Shown piece after piece: positions 17,028 to 25,829 of a stretch of DNA of 64,000 bases (its first letter is position 1; each line of letters starts with the position of its first letter). The stretch is from UBA8106 sp964569695 (GTDB lineage: Bacteria > Acidobacteriota > Vicinamibacteria > Vicinamibacterales > UBA823): the NCBI GenBank assembly GCA_964569695.1, contig CAZMUA010000003.1:1-64000 (forward strand). Direction: 5' to 3'. A program made the position numbers and the translations under genes. Below the pieces are notes generated by a model that worked only from the letters and a program-made list of their open reading frames with translations, was not told the origin of the DNA and ran no database searches.

Positions 17028-18022
17028 TGGAACCTTTACTTGAAGTTGATGACCTGAGGGTTCGGTTTCCAGTGCACGGCGGAGTCTTACTACGACAGAT
17101 TGCTCAAGTAAAAGCGGTTGACGGGGTGTCCTTTAGCCTGAATCGTGGCGAAACGCTTGGCTTAGTTGGGGAATCGGGTTGTGGCAAGAGCACCATTGGT
17201 CGGGCCATTGTCAATATTCTGCACGCAATGAATTACGGTGTAAAAATTTCGGGACGCATTGTGTATCACCATGAATCCCGTTCTGTCGATCTGGTATCAC
17301 TCAATCACGCAGAGATGAGGCCATTTCGAACTGATCTTCAGATGATTTTTCAAGATCCGTATTCATCGCTCAGTCCACGCATGACTGTTACGCAGATCGT
17401 CGAAGAGCCACTAGCCATTCATGCGCGCGAGTTAAGTCGGGCCGAGCGGCACGATCGTGTGCGCTGGCTACTTGAGAAAGTTGGCTTGACTAGTGAACAC
17501 GCTGGTCGGTATCCCCACGAATTTTCTGGTGGACAGCGTCAACGTATTGGCATTGCCCGTGCGTTGGCTACTAATCCGAAAATTGTGATTGCTGACGAAC
17601 CGGTCAGTGCGCTCGATGTGTCAATTCAAGCGCAAGTAATCAATTTAATGCAGGATTTGCAGCAAGAGTTTGGGATGTCCTATATCTTCATTGCTCACGA
17701 TCTCTCAGTCGTGAGGCATATTTCTGATCGGATCGCTGTAATGTATCTTGGCAACATTGTGGAGATTGGCTCGGCTGAGCAAGTGTATCGTGAGCCACAA
17801 CATCCATACTCGAGGGCATTGTTATCAGCCGTACCTCGGCCGGAACCGAAGCGGTCGCGTGACGATCGCATACGACTAGTGGGTGATATTCCTACTCCTA
17901 TCCGAAAGCCGTCTGGTTGTGCATTCCGGACGAGATGTCCGATCGTGCGCGAAACCTGCCGCGATGCCATACCACCGCTTGAAACCAGGCATGGACGACT
18001 AGTGGCCTGTCCTTGGGTTTAA
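17027..18022 (+). CDS. Peptide ABC transporter ATP-binding protein 2 (DppF-like)
   Basis: 331-residue second ATPase of the importer. Walker A GESGCGKST, Q-loop FQDPYSSLSPRM, signature FSGGQRQRIGIA, Walker B IVIADEPVSALD, switch FIAHDLSVV, and C-terminal SGCAFRTRCPI. ATG 17027 shares its A with the preceding stop (TAATG) and puts the domain start at the usual distance; an in-frame ATG at 17006 inside the previous gene is less likely. The two ATPases are separate genes, unlike the fused E. coli YejF. Last gene of the operon. Confidence 0.94.
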   Translation: MEPLLEVDDLRVRFPVHGGVLLRQIAQVKAVDGVSFSLNRGETLGLVGESGCGKSTIGRAIVNILHAMNYGVKISGRIVYHHESRSVDLVSLNHAEMRPFRTDLQMIFQDPYSSLSPRMTVTQIVEEPLAIHARELSRAERHDRVRWLLEKVGLTSEHAGRYPHEFSGGQRQRIGIARALATNPKIVIADEPVSALDVSIQAQVINLMQDLQQEFGMSYIFIAHDLSVVRHISDRIAVMYLGNIVEIGSAEQVYREPQHPYSRALLSAVPRPEPKRSRDDRIRLVGDIPTPIRKPSGCAFRTRCPIVRETCRDAIPPLETRHGRLVACPWV

Positions 18023-18114
18023 GCGTGACACTCCTCCAAGACACGAATGCGCAAGGGCTTTGAATGTGTTGAGTGCGTTGGTTACGGTTCAACGAACCGT
18101 GGTCATCGGGAGGC

Positions 18115-18318
18115 TCAGGTAAAACCGGTTGAACCACAATGATTGATGTCACCCGATGCCGCACCGACGCTTGATGTACCAGCAAATGTGGAGAATTGTT
18201 TCTCGAGCGACTTATGTCCACAGCTAGGGCATTCTAACCCTCTTGAATCTGCGCCCATTCGTTGCAGTATTTCGCTGCGTGCATCACACTTCCGGCAAAT
18301 GTACTCATAAATAGGCAT
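18115..18318 (-). CDS. FmdB-family zinc ribbon protein
   Basis: 67 residues. MPIYEYICRKCDARSE and LECPSCGHKSLEKQFS supply the two CxxC zinc knuckles of the FmdB/putative regulatory protein family, followed by a Gly/Ala/Ser-rich tail. Family members are widespread and their role is poorly defined. Convergent with the ABC operon and divergent from the M20 peptidase gene. Confidence 0.88.
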   Translation of the reverse strand: MPIYEYICRKCDARSEILQRMGADSRGLECPSCGHKSLEKQFSTFAGTSSVGAASGDINHCGSTGFT

Positions 18319-18413
18319 TGCTACTTTCAGTATATCGTTGAAGCTCCACTCAACGAAGTAATTGAAAGTCGGTTGCCGGGACTGAATTCTTCAGGTACGA
18401 TTCGTAAAGCTTA

Positions 18414-19703
18414 ATGACTATGCAACGCACACTTTTGTTACTTCTCGTGTTGTTCATGCTGGATGTGCCGCCACTTCTTGCCCAATTCCGTGATACCGCT
18501 AATGAGATAACACGACTGCAGGATCTGGAAGCTTACCAGGGAGCCTTGCGTCGCCTTGATGAAGGTTACGATCGATTTGTGGAGGAGCTGGTGCAACTGA
18601 CTGAAATTCCGGCGCCGCCTTTTGGTGAGGCAGCACGAGCCTCCACATACATGGCAATGTTGCGCGATGCAGGTCTAACGAATGTGGAAATGGACCAAAT
18701 TGGGAATGTTATGGGTCTGCGACCTGGAACCGGCGAGGCACCATTGCTCGCGGTGGCAGCCCATTTGGATACGGTGTTTCCAGAAGGCACTGAGGTAAAG
18801 GTTCGGCGTGACGGCAACCGACTGAGGGCGCCAGGGATTGGTGACGATACGGCGGGGCTAGCTACGTTACTTGCTGTTGCACGTGCACTCAACGAGGCGG
18901 AGCTCGAAACTGAATCTGATTTGTTGTTCATTGGGAACGTTGGGGAAGAGGGAGCTGGTGACTTGCGAGGGGTGAAGCATTTGTTTAGGGACGGGAAGTA
19001 CAAAGATCAAATTGGTGGTTTCATTTCGGTTGAATCTGGGGGTCAGTCAACCATTACGACTGGGGCGCTTGGTAGTCTTCGTTACCGCGTTACGTTTAAA
19101 GGACCAGGTGGTCATAGTTACGGAGCGTTCGGTTTAGTCAATCCAGCCTATGCTATGGGCAATGCTATCCGTAAGGTTAGCGCCATAGCTGTACCTGAGA
19201 CACCAAAAACCACATTTAATATTGGTATCGTTGAAGGTGGAACTTCAGTCAATTCGATTCCGTTCGAAACATCCATGGTGGTGGACATGCGTTCGGAATC
19301 ACGAGATGAACTCGAAAAGCTTGTCGAAAGTTTTCTTGATCTAGTTGACGAAGCTGTCGAAGAAGAAAATACAGCAAGATCTATATCGGAAGGTCAGATT
19401 GAGTTGGAGATGACGCTCATAGGTGACCGTCCGTCTGGTCAAACGTCTGAATCAACAAACATTGTAAGGTTTGCTGTCGCTGCCTTCGAAGCGTTTGGAA
19501 TTCGGCCAACCTTTCGAATTTCAAGCACTGATGCGAATGTTCCGATTAGTCTTGGGATTCCTGCTATCACGATCGGTCGGGGTGGCCTTGGTGGGCGAAG
19601 TCATTCCTTAGACGAATGGGTTGACATCGAACGAGAACCAACCGTACGTGGAATACAGGTTGTGTTGACGACCATCCTGGCCATTGCTGGCGTGGTTAAT
19701 TAA
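18414..19703 (+). CDS. Secreted M20-family zinc peptidase
   Basis: 429 residues. A clear signal peptide (LLLLLVLFMLDVPPLLAQ) is followed by an M20 di-zinc peptidase resembling tripeptide/acetylornithine-type enzymes. Metal ligands and catalytic residues are visible: VAAHLDTVFPEG, the bridging Asp in GIGDDTAGL, the Glu pair in GNVGEEGAGD, SVESGG, the dimerisation-domain segment GPGGHSYGAFG, and the C-terminal His in GGRSHSLDEWV. Probably releases amino acids from short peptides outside the cytoplasm, fitting the neighbouring peptide importer. Stop is 3 bases from the end of the convergent TSUP gene. Confidence 0.9.
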   Translation: MTMQRTLLLLLVLFMLDVPPLLAQFRDTANEITRLQDLEAYQGALRRLDEGYDRFVEELVQLTEIPAPPFGEAARASTYMAMLRDAGLTNVEMDQIGNVMGLRPGTGEAPLLAVAAHLDTVFPEGTEVKVRRDGNRLRAPGIGDDTAGLATLLAVARALNEAELETESDLLFIGNVGEEGAGDLRGVKHLFRDGKYKDQIGGFISVESGGQSTITTGALGSLRYRVTFKGPGGHSYGAFGLVNPAYAMGNAIRKVSAIAVPETPKTTFNIGIVEGGTSVNSIPFETSMVVDMRSESRDELEKLVESFLDLVDEAVEEENTARSISEGQIELEMTLIGDRPSGQTSESTNIVRFAVAAFEAFGIRPTFRISSTDANVPISLGIPAITIGRGGLGGRSHSLDEWVDIEREPTVRGIQVVLTTILAIAGVVN

Positions 19704-19706
19704 TCG

Positions 19707-20423
19707 TTACAACAGTTGTCGTATGATGACGACGGTTCCCAACACACCGGCTACGCTGAGTACCGCTTGCCGTGTGTAACCGTGGTCTAAGATTGTAGAC
19801 ATTCGGGATGAAAGGAAAAATCCAGCAAGAATTCCAGGTTGTAAGAGCAGGCCGAGCGATAACTCTCTGAGTCCGAAGCGGCCTACGGCGGTAAGGGCGA
19901 CTAGGGAAATCAGAACTCCGATAGTAAAAAAGACAGCTAGTGTTCCTCGTAAACGTATTCCTTCGGTGCCTTGATAAAGGAGAGCCATTGGTGGGCCACC
20001 GATTGAGGACGTCGTTCCCATAAAACCAGACAGTGTTCCAGCACCTATCAGGGATCTAGGTGTCGGAAGTAGTTGCAGTCCAGACGCGCTTAACAGAACT
20101 GAGAACAGGATAAGTGAACCAAACATAAGATCGAGGTTATCGCGCGAGACTGACGTTAGAGCGAATAACCCCAAGGGGGTTCCAATGATCCGACCTGCTA
20201 AGGCCCATGGCAAGTCAGCATTATCAATGCCGAGTCTATCGCGATAAATCGTTAGCGATGTCAAGGTCAAGGTTGCGCAAAGCAGTGGTCCTGGTATGAA
20301 CTCAGGATTGATGAGTAACAGTACAGGAACTGAGATCATCGCCAAGCCGAAACCCACCGAGCCTTGAATAAAAGCTCCGACGGTGACCGTTGTAATGGCG
20401 ATTAAAATTTCAAGACTGGTCAT
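19707..20423 (-). CDS. TSUP-family (TauE/SafE) anion exporter
   Basis: 238-residue polytopic membrane protein with the two-fold repeat of the TauE/SafE family: an N-terminal FIQGSVGFGLAMISVPVLLLI and a second-half AGTLSGFMGTTSSIGGPPMALLYQ. Family members move sulfite, sulfoacetate or other organic anions; the substrate here is not predictable. Single gene, convergent with the M20 peptidase. Confidence 0.88.
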   Translation of the reverse strand: MTSLEILIAITTVTVGAFIQGSVGFGLAMISVPVLLLINPEFIPGPLLCATLTLTSLTIYRDRLGIDNADLPWALAGRIIGTPLGLFALTSVSRDNLDLMFGSLILFSVLLSASGLQLLPTPRSLIGAGTLSGFMGTTSSIGGPPMALLYQGTEGIRLRGTLAVFFTIGVLISLVALTAVGRFGLRELSLGLLLQPGILAGFFLSSRMSTILDHGYTRQAVLSVAGVLGTVVIIRQLL

Positions 20424-20642
20424 ACTGTTGTGGACGCTCGATTCGAAAACGAGTGCTAATCATTAGTTGGCTCAACTGTTTGATGTGTAAGTAGTTGATC
20501 ATACTACGTTCCTGTCTGTTTTCAGGCGCCGCATGATTGCCAGCTTCGTGAATCGACTATGATTACTGTAATGATGAGATAGGTAGATGCCAACGTGTGG
20601 TAGTTGCATTGATAATGCGATGACCTCGGAGACAAGAAAGTT

Positions 20643-20840
20643 ATGGATTTCTGCGAACATTGTGAAGGGCAACGATTCGATCGGTCGCGAATTCTCCGTG
20701 CACTGCGACAGACGAAGAAAGATATGCGGGATCAAGGTACTGATTTTGATTTTGAGAAGGCGCTGACTATCGCGATTAAGGTGGTACGTGCAATTGATAT
20801 TCCCCATTTGGAACCGTATGAAGAAGAAGTCGTGCACTAG
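20643..20840 (+). CDS. Small CxxC protein of unknown function
   Basis: 65 residues, not recognised. It opens MDFCEHCEGQRFDRSRILRA, with one CxxC and no second pair, followed by an acidic helical body ending in EEEVVH. GGAG lies 10 bases before the ATG. A weak promoter-like pair (TTGCCA at 20537, TATGAT at 20558, 15-base spacer) and a GTAGT/ACTAC inverted repeat at 20491-20507 lie in the 219-base gap upstream; nothing else is visible in that gap. It precedes the first PSD1 gene by 151 bases on the same strand. Coding status is moderately supported by codon use and the ribosome site. Confidence 0.55.
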   Translation: MDFCEHCEGQRFDRSRILRALRQTKKDMRDQGTDFDFEKALTIAIKVVRAIDIPHLEPYEEEVVH

Positions 20841-20991
20841 AAATGCGCGTAGTGTTGGTAAGGAGAGGCTGAGATAACGTGCGAAGCTTTCTATTTGTGG
20901 GTTATTGACATGGTTCGGGTTCTGGAAAAAGATGTCCTAGGAAATCATGAAAAATCGGTAAAGAAGTTGCTAATTACGTGGGGCGAATGGC

Positions 20992-23900
20992 ATGCACAAC
21001 CGTACTCTTCGGCAGAAGGTCAATGACAATTCTGGGCCGCTTGCCAACGTTGGATTCGGTTTTCCGAGATACCTGCAACTAGGACTGCTCACATCGGCGG
21101 CACTAATCTGTGCCTGGTCACCACTTGCAGGAGCGCAGGAAACCTCATCAGCGACTGTTGATTTTCAACGAGACGTGCGTCCTATTTTGGCAGATAACTG
21201 TTTTCAGTGTCATGGTCCTGACCCAGGGACACGAGAAGCTGATCTCCGGCTTGATACTGAAGAGGGAGCCTTCGCCACACGTCCTAAAGGCTCCGTAATC
21301 GTGCCAGGAGATTTCCCAGCTAGCTTGTTGTACCAACGGCTCGTGCATGAAAACCAGCGACGAAGAATGCCGCCAGTAGTGTCGAATAAGACATTATCAG
21401 ACGCCCAGATCGATGTTATGCGGCGATGGATCGAAGAAGGGGCTTCATGGGATCAACATTGGTCCTTCAAACCCATTGAAAGGCCAGAAGCCCCGCTAGT
21501 GGCCGACGAGGCGTGGGTTCGGAATTCACTCGATCTTTTCGTGCTGGCTCGGCTTGAGTTGGCTGGGCTCACTCCAAATCCTGAAGCAGACAAGCGAACG
21601 CTTGCTCGTCGACTGGCGCTGGACCTCACAGGGTTACCGCTAGGTTCGGAGACATTGGAACGCTTCCTGGATGATCACTCAGAGGAGGCGTACGAAAAAC
21701 TGGTTGATCAATTACTGGAGTCCGAGCATTGGGGTGAACATCGGGCACGTTATTGGCTCGACGCTGCCCGCTATGCTGATACGCATGGGATTCACATTGA
21801 TAACTATCGCGAAATGTATCCCTATCGCGATTGGGTAATTCAAGCTTTTAACGAGAATAAACCGTTTAACGAGTTCACTGTTGAGCAGGTCGCTGGCGAT
21901 TTATTGCCTGACCCTTCCCTTGATCAGTTGGTTGCGAGTGGCTTTCAACGTAACAACATCACGACCAACGAGGGTGGGGCCATTGTCGAGGAATACGAAG
22001 CGGTTTATGCCAAGGACCGCGCTGAAACCACGGGCAGTGTGTTTCTCGGATTGACAGTCGGTTGCGCTACCTGTCACGACCACAAGTTTGATCCAATCGC
22101 ACAGAGCGAGTTTTATGCCATGACGGCGTTCTTTCGGAATACGACCCAGTACGCGATGGATGGGAATGTGTCTGACCCGCCACCCATTTTGGTGGTGCCA
22201 GAGAATAAAGATCTCGAACTCTGGCATTCATTGCGCACGGAAGCAGGGATGCTTGATGCTGAAATTGCCAAGCGGGAGATATCAGTAGGCGACATATTTG
22301 CGGAATGGCTTGCAACTGAGGAATACCGTGCCCTAGAGACGCCGCTTGAAAAGTCGGCGCAGTTGATGACTATGGTGCTCGATGAGACGAATCCTCCGGT
22401 TGTTGAGTACGAGAATCAACACCACGAGATTACACTTCATTCCGGTGCAAAAGTTGGCTCGGGCCCGCAAGAAGGTCAGCTTGCTCTGACGTTCGGCGAG
22501 GAGTCATGGGCGGAATTACCTAGCCTGCCATTAGACACGGATACGCCATTTTCGTTGGCGATGTGGGTATATACCCCTGAGGATGAGGGTAATTTTGAGG
22601 TGGGTGGCCAGTCTGATGCGCTCGATGACTCACGTGGATGGCGGGTTAATCTCGCGGCTCGACAGATCACATTTCATATGATTGGCGAGGATACTGCGGA
22701 CGACATGGACCGCAAACGGTTTCATCTCTTCCCGACCAATATGAAACGGATGCCAGTGGGTGAATGGACTCATGTTGTATTTACGTACGACGGCTCTGGT
22801 GAGAGAAGCGGCCTGCATGTCTACCCTGATGGCGAGGTTGTCGAAACGGAAGGCAGTGAATTTTTTGCGGACGTCGAAGGCAGCGTTCGGACCGCCGAAC
22901 CCTTTGTGTTAGGCAAAGGCCTGCAGCCGATTGACGAATTTCGTGATGCACCGGAGCCGCGCTTTTTTGCAGGAGGTGCTATTGCCGATCTGCGAGTATT
23001 TAATCGGGTCCTCACGGTGCAAGAGGCTAAGGTCGTATCGGTTTGGCCTACACTTCAGCAGGTGCAAGATAAAGATCCTGCGGAGCTCGATATGCGGGAG
23101 CGAGAGGCACTTCGACACTTTTATCTCAGCGTGAAAGATGGTGCGTATCAGAAGCTTGTCGCTAGGAGACAGACGATTGACCAAGAGTGGCGAGAGATTC
23201 GCCGACGTGGCGGCGTGACTCATGTGATGAACGAACGGTCAGATGCTGAACCTGAAGCCTATGTGTTGAATCGTGGCATGTATGATGATCGTCGTGAGCG
23301 CGTGCCGGCCGGCGTGCCGGCTGTCCTACCGCCAATGGCTGAGTCTCTACCGCGGAATCGGCTAGGGCTTGCCCGTTGGCTTGTTGCCGACAACAATCCG
23401 CTAACGAGTCGGGTGACAGTGAATCGTTTCTGGCAAGAGGTCTTTGGGACTGGCCTTGTCCGCACCAGTGAAGATTTTGGCGCACAGGGGGATCAACCCT
23501 CGCATCCAGCGTTGCTCAATTGGTTGGCCGATGAGTTCAAGGAATCAGGATGGGATACGAAGCAGTTTTTTCGCATGCTCGTGACATCAGCGACTTATCG
23601 CCAGTCGTCGCACGCAACTGAAGACAAGCTCGAACAAGATTTAGACAACCGCCTGCTTTCTCGTGGTCCAAGGTTTCGTATGGATGCCGAGATGATTCGT
23701 GATTATGCACTTGCTTCGAGTGGACTTTTGGTGCGAACCATTGGTGGCCCGAGCGTGAAGCCCTATCAGCCAGACGGAGTCTGGAGTACGGTGGCAATGC
23801 CGCAAAGCAACACACGGGTGTATGAACAGGACACGGGAAGCAAACTCTATCGTAGAAGTCTCTACACATTCTGGAAGCGTTCAGCGCCACCGGCGTCGAT

Positions 23901-24303
23901 GGAGATTTTTAACGCACCCACACGGGAACACTCAACAGTTCGCCGTGAGAGGACCAACACCCCACTGCAAGCTTTGGTGACGATGAACGACGCGCAATTC
24001 ATTGAGGCGTCTCGCCATCTTGCAGAACGTGCGATGCGGGATGCTGGTGAAGAGTTCAACCAGCGACTCGATTACGTCACGACACGTCTGTTGGCTCGTT
24101 TGTTTGAAGACAATGAGCGCGCGCTGGTCCGACAAACTCATCAGGAATTACTCGAAATGTATCGAACGGATATCGATGCGGCGACACAATTGCTAAACGT
24201 TGGGGATTCAGTATCGGACGCAGCATTAACGGTGCCTGACTCGGCTGCTTGGACCATGTTGGTCAGCCAGTTGATGAATTTAGATGAGGTACTGAACAAG
24301 TAG
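20992..24303 (+). CDS. Secreted di-heme PSD1 protein with LamG-like insert (PSCyt1-DUF1549-LamG-DUF1553)
   Basis: 1103 residues. The N-terminal hydrophobic segment around residues 29-48 ends AGAQ and is a signal peptide. A planctomycete-type cytochrome c domain follows with CxxCH at 70-74, then DUF1549 from about residue 175 with a second CxxCH (358-362, CHDHKFDPI). A concanavalin/LamG-like insert lies at about 480-680 (FSLAMWVYTP, GEWTHVVFTYDGSGE, ADLRVFNRVLT). DUF1553 follows from about 795 (LTSRVTVNRFWQEVFGTGLV, SHPALLNWLA, TPLQALVTMND). The function of this architecture is not established; heme attachment and export are inferred from the motifs. The DUF1501 partner follows 31 bases later. 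The second PSD1 copy in the window lacks the lectin-like insert. Confidence 0.92.
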   Translation: MHNRTLRQKVNDNSGPLANVGFGFPRYLQLGLLTSAALICAWSPLAGAQETSSATVDFQRDVRPILADNCFQCHGPDPGTREADLRLDTEEGAFATRPKGSVIVPGDFPASLLYQRLVHENQRRRMPPVVSNKTLSDAQIDVMRRWIEEGASWDQHWSFKPIERPEAPLVADEAWVRNSLDLFVLARLELAGLTPNPEADKRTLARRLALDLTGLPLGSETLERFLDDHSEEAYEKLVDQLLESEHWGEHRARYWLDAARYADTHGIHIDNYREMYPYRDWVIQAFNENKPFNEFTVEQVAGDLLPDPSLDQLVASGFQRNNITTNEGGAIVEEYEAVYAKDRAETTGSVFLGLTVGCATCHDHKFDPIAQSEFYAMTAFFRNTTQYAMDGNVSDPPPILVVPENKDLELWHSLRTEAGMLDAEIAKREISVGDIFAEWLATEEYRALETPLEKSAQLMTMVLDETNPPVVEYENQHHEITLHSGAKVGSGPQEGQLALTFGEESWAELPSLPLDTDTPFSLAMWVYTPEDEGNFEVGGQSDALDDSRGWRVNLAARQITFHMIGEDTADDMDRKRFHLFPTNMKRMPVGEWTHVVFTYDGSGERSGLHVYPDGEVVETEGSEFFADVEGSVRTAEPFVLGKGLQPIDEFRDAPEPRFFAGGAIADLRVFNRVLTVQEAKVVSVWPTLQQVQDKDPAELDMREREALRHFYLSVKDGAYQKLVARRQTIDQEWREIRRRGGVTHVMNERSDAEPEAYVLNRGMYDDRRERVPAGVPAVLPPMAESLPRNRLGLARWLVADNNPLTSRVTVNRFWQEVFGTGLVRTSEDFGAQGDQPSHPALLNWLADEFKESGWDTKQFFRMLVTSATYRQSSHATEDKLEQDLDNRLLSRGPRFRMDAEMIRDYALASSGLLVRTIGGPSVKPYQPDGVWSTVAMPQSNTRVYEQDTGSKLYRRSLYTFWKRSAPPASMEIFNAPTREHSTVRRERTNTPLQALVTMNDAQFIEASRHLAERAMRDAGEEFNQRLDYVTTRLLARLFEDNERALVRQTHQELLEMYRTDIDAATQLLNVGDSVSDAALTVPDSAAWTMLVSQLMNLDEVLNK

Positions 24304-24334
24304 TGGGCTGTTGGTAACGACGAGAGGTTCCATA

Positions 24335-25804
24335 ATGCATCCAGTCAAAGAGTCCATACTTAACGAGACCCGCCGACAATTCTTTGGTCAGGTGGCGAAG
24401 GGAATTGGTGGGCTGGCATTGTCGAACCTCATGGCTGAGGATCTGTTTGCGCAGCCGCAGGGCACCGAGGTGTTTGGCGGCCTACCAACATTGCCTCACT
24501 TCGCACCAAAAGCAAAGCGGTGTATTTATCTCCATATGATGGGAGCACCGCCACAAATGGATCTACTCGACTATAAACCGCAGATGCAGGGTTGGTATGA
24601 CAAGGATTTGCCCGAGTCGATTCGCAAGGGGCAACGCCTCACGACTATGACGTCGGGACAGGCCCGTTTTCCAATTGCGCCATCCGTCTTTAAGTTTGAC
24701 CAACATGGACAGAGTGGAGCATGGATTTCTGAATTGTTGCCGCATACAGCGAAGATGGTTGACGATCTTGCGATAGTACGTTCGATGTACACCGAGGCGA
24801 TTAATCATGAACCCGCCATTACTTTCATTCAGACAGGTCAGCAAATTCCAGGGCAGCCGTGTGTAGGCGCATGGTTTGCTTACGGCCTTGGAAGCATGAA
24901 TCGTGATTTGCCAACCTTCGTAGTGATGAACGCCGAAAAGAGCCACCCCAAAAGTGGAGTCCAGGCAATTTCTGCGAAAATGTGGAGTTCTGGGTTCCTG
25001 TCGCCCGAGTATGCCGGTGTTGGGCTGCGCGGCGGTACGAATCCGGTTCTGTATCTGCAGAATCCGGATGGTGTCTCACGTGAAGTTCGGCGCAAGATGC
25101 TCGATGGTCTCGGAGAACTGAATCGCATTCAGCATGATCAGCTGGGCAGCCCTGAAACCTTGGCTCGTATTCAGCAGTACGAAATGGCCTTTCGGATGCA
25201 GATGGCTGTGCCGGAAATGGCCGATCTTTCAAGTGAGCCAGCAAGTACGTTTGAACGGTGGGGTGAGGAAGCGAAGCAGGCGGGTAAGTTCCAGAATGCA
25301 GCATTGATGGCTCGCCGGCTGGTCGAACGAGACGTCCGCTTCGTTCAGATTTATCATCGAGGCTGGGATGTCCATAATGATGCTCCAGAAGTACTCCGGG
25401 CGCAGGCGAAGGACGTCGATCGTGCAGCATGGGCACTGATTCAGGATCTGAAAGAGCGCGGTCTCTTTGATGAGACGTTGGTTATTTGGGGTGGGGAGTT
25501 TGGACGGACAATCTACTCGCAAGGGAAGCTGACACCAACTGACTATGGGCGTGACCATCATCCACGCTGCTTTACTGTGTGGATGGCTGGTGGCGGAGTC
25601 AAAGGAGGAGTTGTGTACGGTGAAACAGACGAGTTCTCCTACAATATCGTCAAGAATCCTGTCCACATTCGTGACCTTCAGGCGACGATTCTGCATCTTT
25701 TCGGTATCGATCATGAGCGGTTTACCTTCAAGCACCAAGGGTTGGAGGCTCGGTTAACTGGGGTTCGAGAACCGGCGCATGTAGTGCACGAGTTGTTGGC
25801 CTAG
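24335..25804 (+). CDS. Tat-exported DUF1501 protein (partner of PSD1)
   Basis: 489 residues. DUF1501 proteins share the alkaline phosphatase/sulfatase superfamily fold and are typically encoded right after a PSD1 gene; their activity is unknown. The ATG at 24335 follows AGAGG and begins just before a twin-arginine-like signal (NETRRQFFGQVAKGIGGLAL). Family motifs include CIYLHMMGAPPQMDLLDYKP, GQSGAWISELLPH, VRSMYTEAINHEPA, QIYHRGWDVHND and VIWGGEFGRT, then GRDHHPRCFTVWMAGGGVKGG, where the metal-site type His/Asp residues would lie. The RdhA-like gene starts 26 bases downstream, so co-transcription is likely. Confidence 0.92.
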   Translation: MHPVKESILNETRRQFFGQVAKGIGGLALSNLMAEDLFAQPQGTEVFGGLPTLPHFAPKAKRCIYLHMMGAPPQMDLLDYKPQMQGWYDKDLPESIRKGQRLTTMTSGQARFPIAPSVFKFDQHGQSGAWISELLPHTAKMVDDLAIVRSMYTEAINHEPAITFIQTGQQIPGQPCVGAWFAYGLGSMNRDLPTFVVMNAEKSHPKSGVQAISAKMWSSGFLSPEYAGVGLRGGTNPVLYLQNPDGVSREVRRKMLDGLGELNRIQHDQLGSPETLARIQQYEMAFRMQMAVPEMADLSSEPASTFERWGEEAKQAGKFQNAALMARRLVERDVRFVQIYHRGWDVHNDAPEVLRAQAKDVDRAAWALIQDLKERGLFDETLVIWGGEFGRTIYSQGKLTPTDYGRDHHPRCFTVWMAGGGVKGGVVYGETDEFSYNIVKNPVHIRDLQATILHLFGIDHERFTFKHQGLEARLTGVREPAHVVHELLA

Positions 25805-25829
25805 GAGCCTTGGGACTTCTTTTGTCAAC

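Noticed and set aside
24825..25436. 203-codon frame antisense to the first DUF1501 gene
   Set aside because: Low-complexity Pro/His/Ser/Arg composition typical of a shadow frame; the sense gene is certain.
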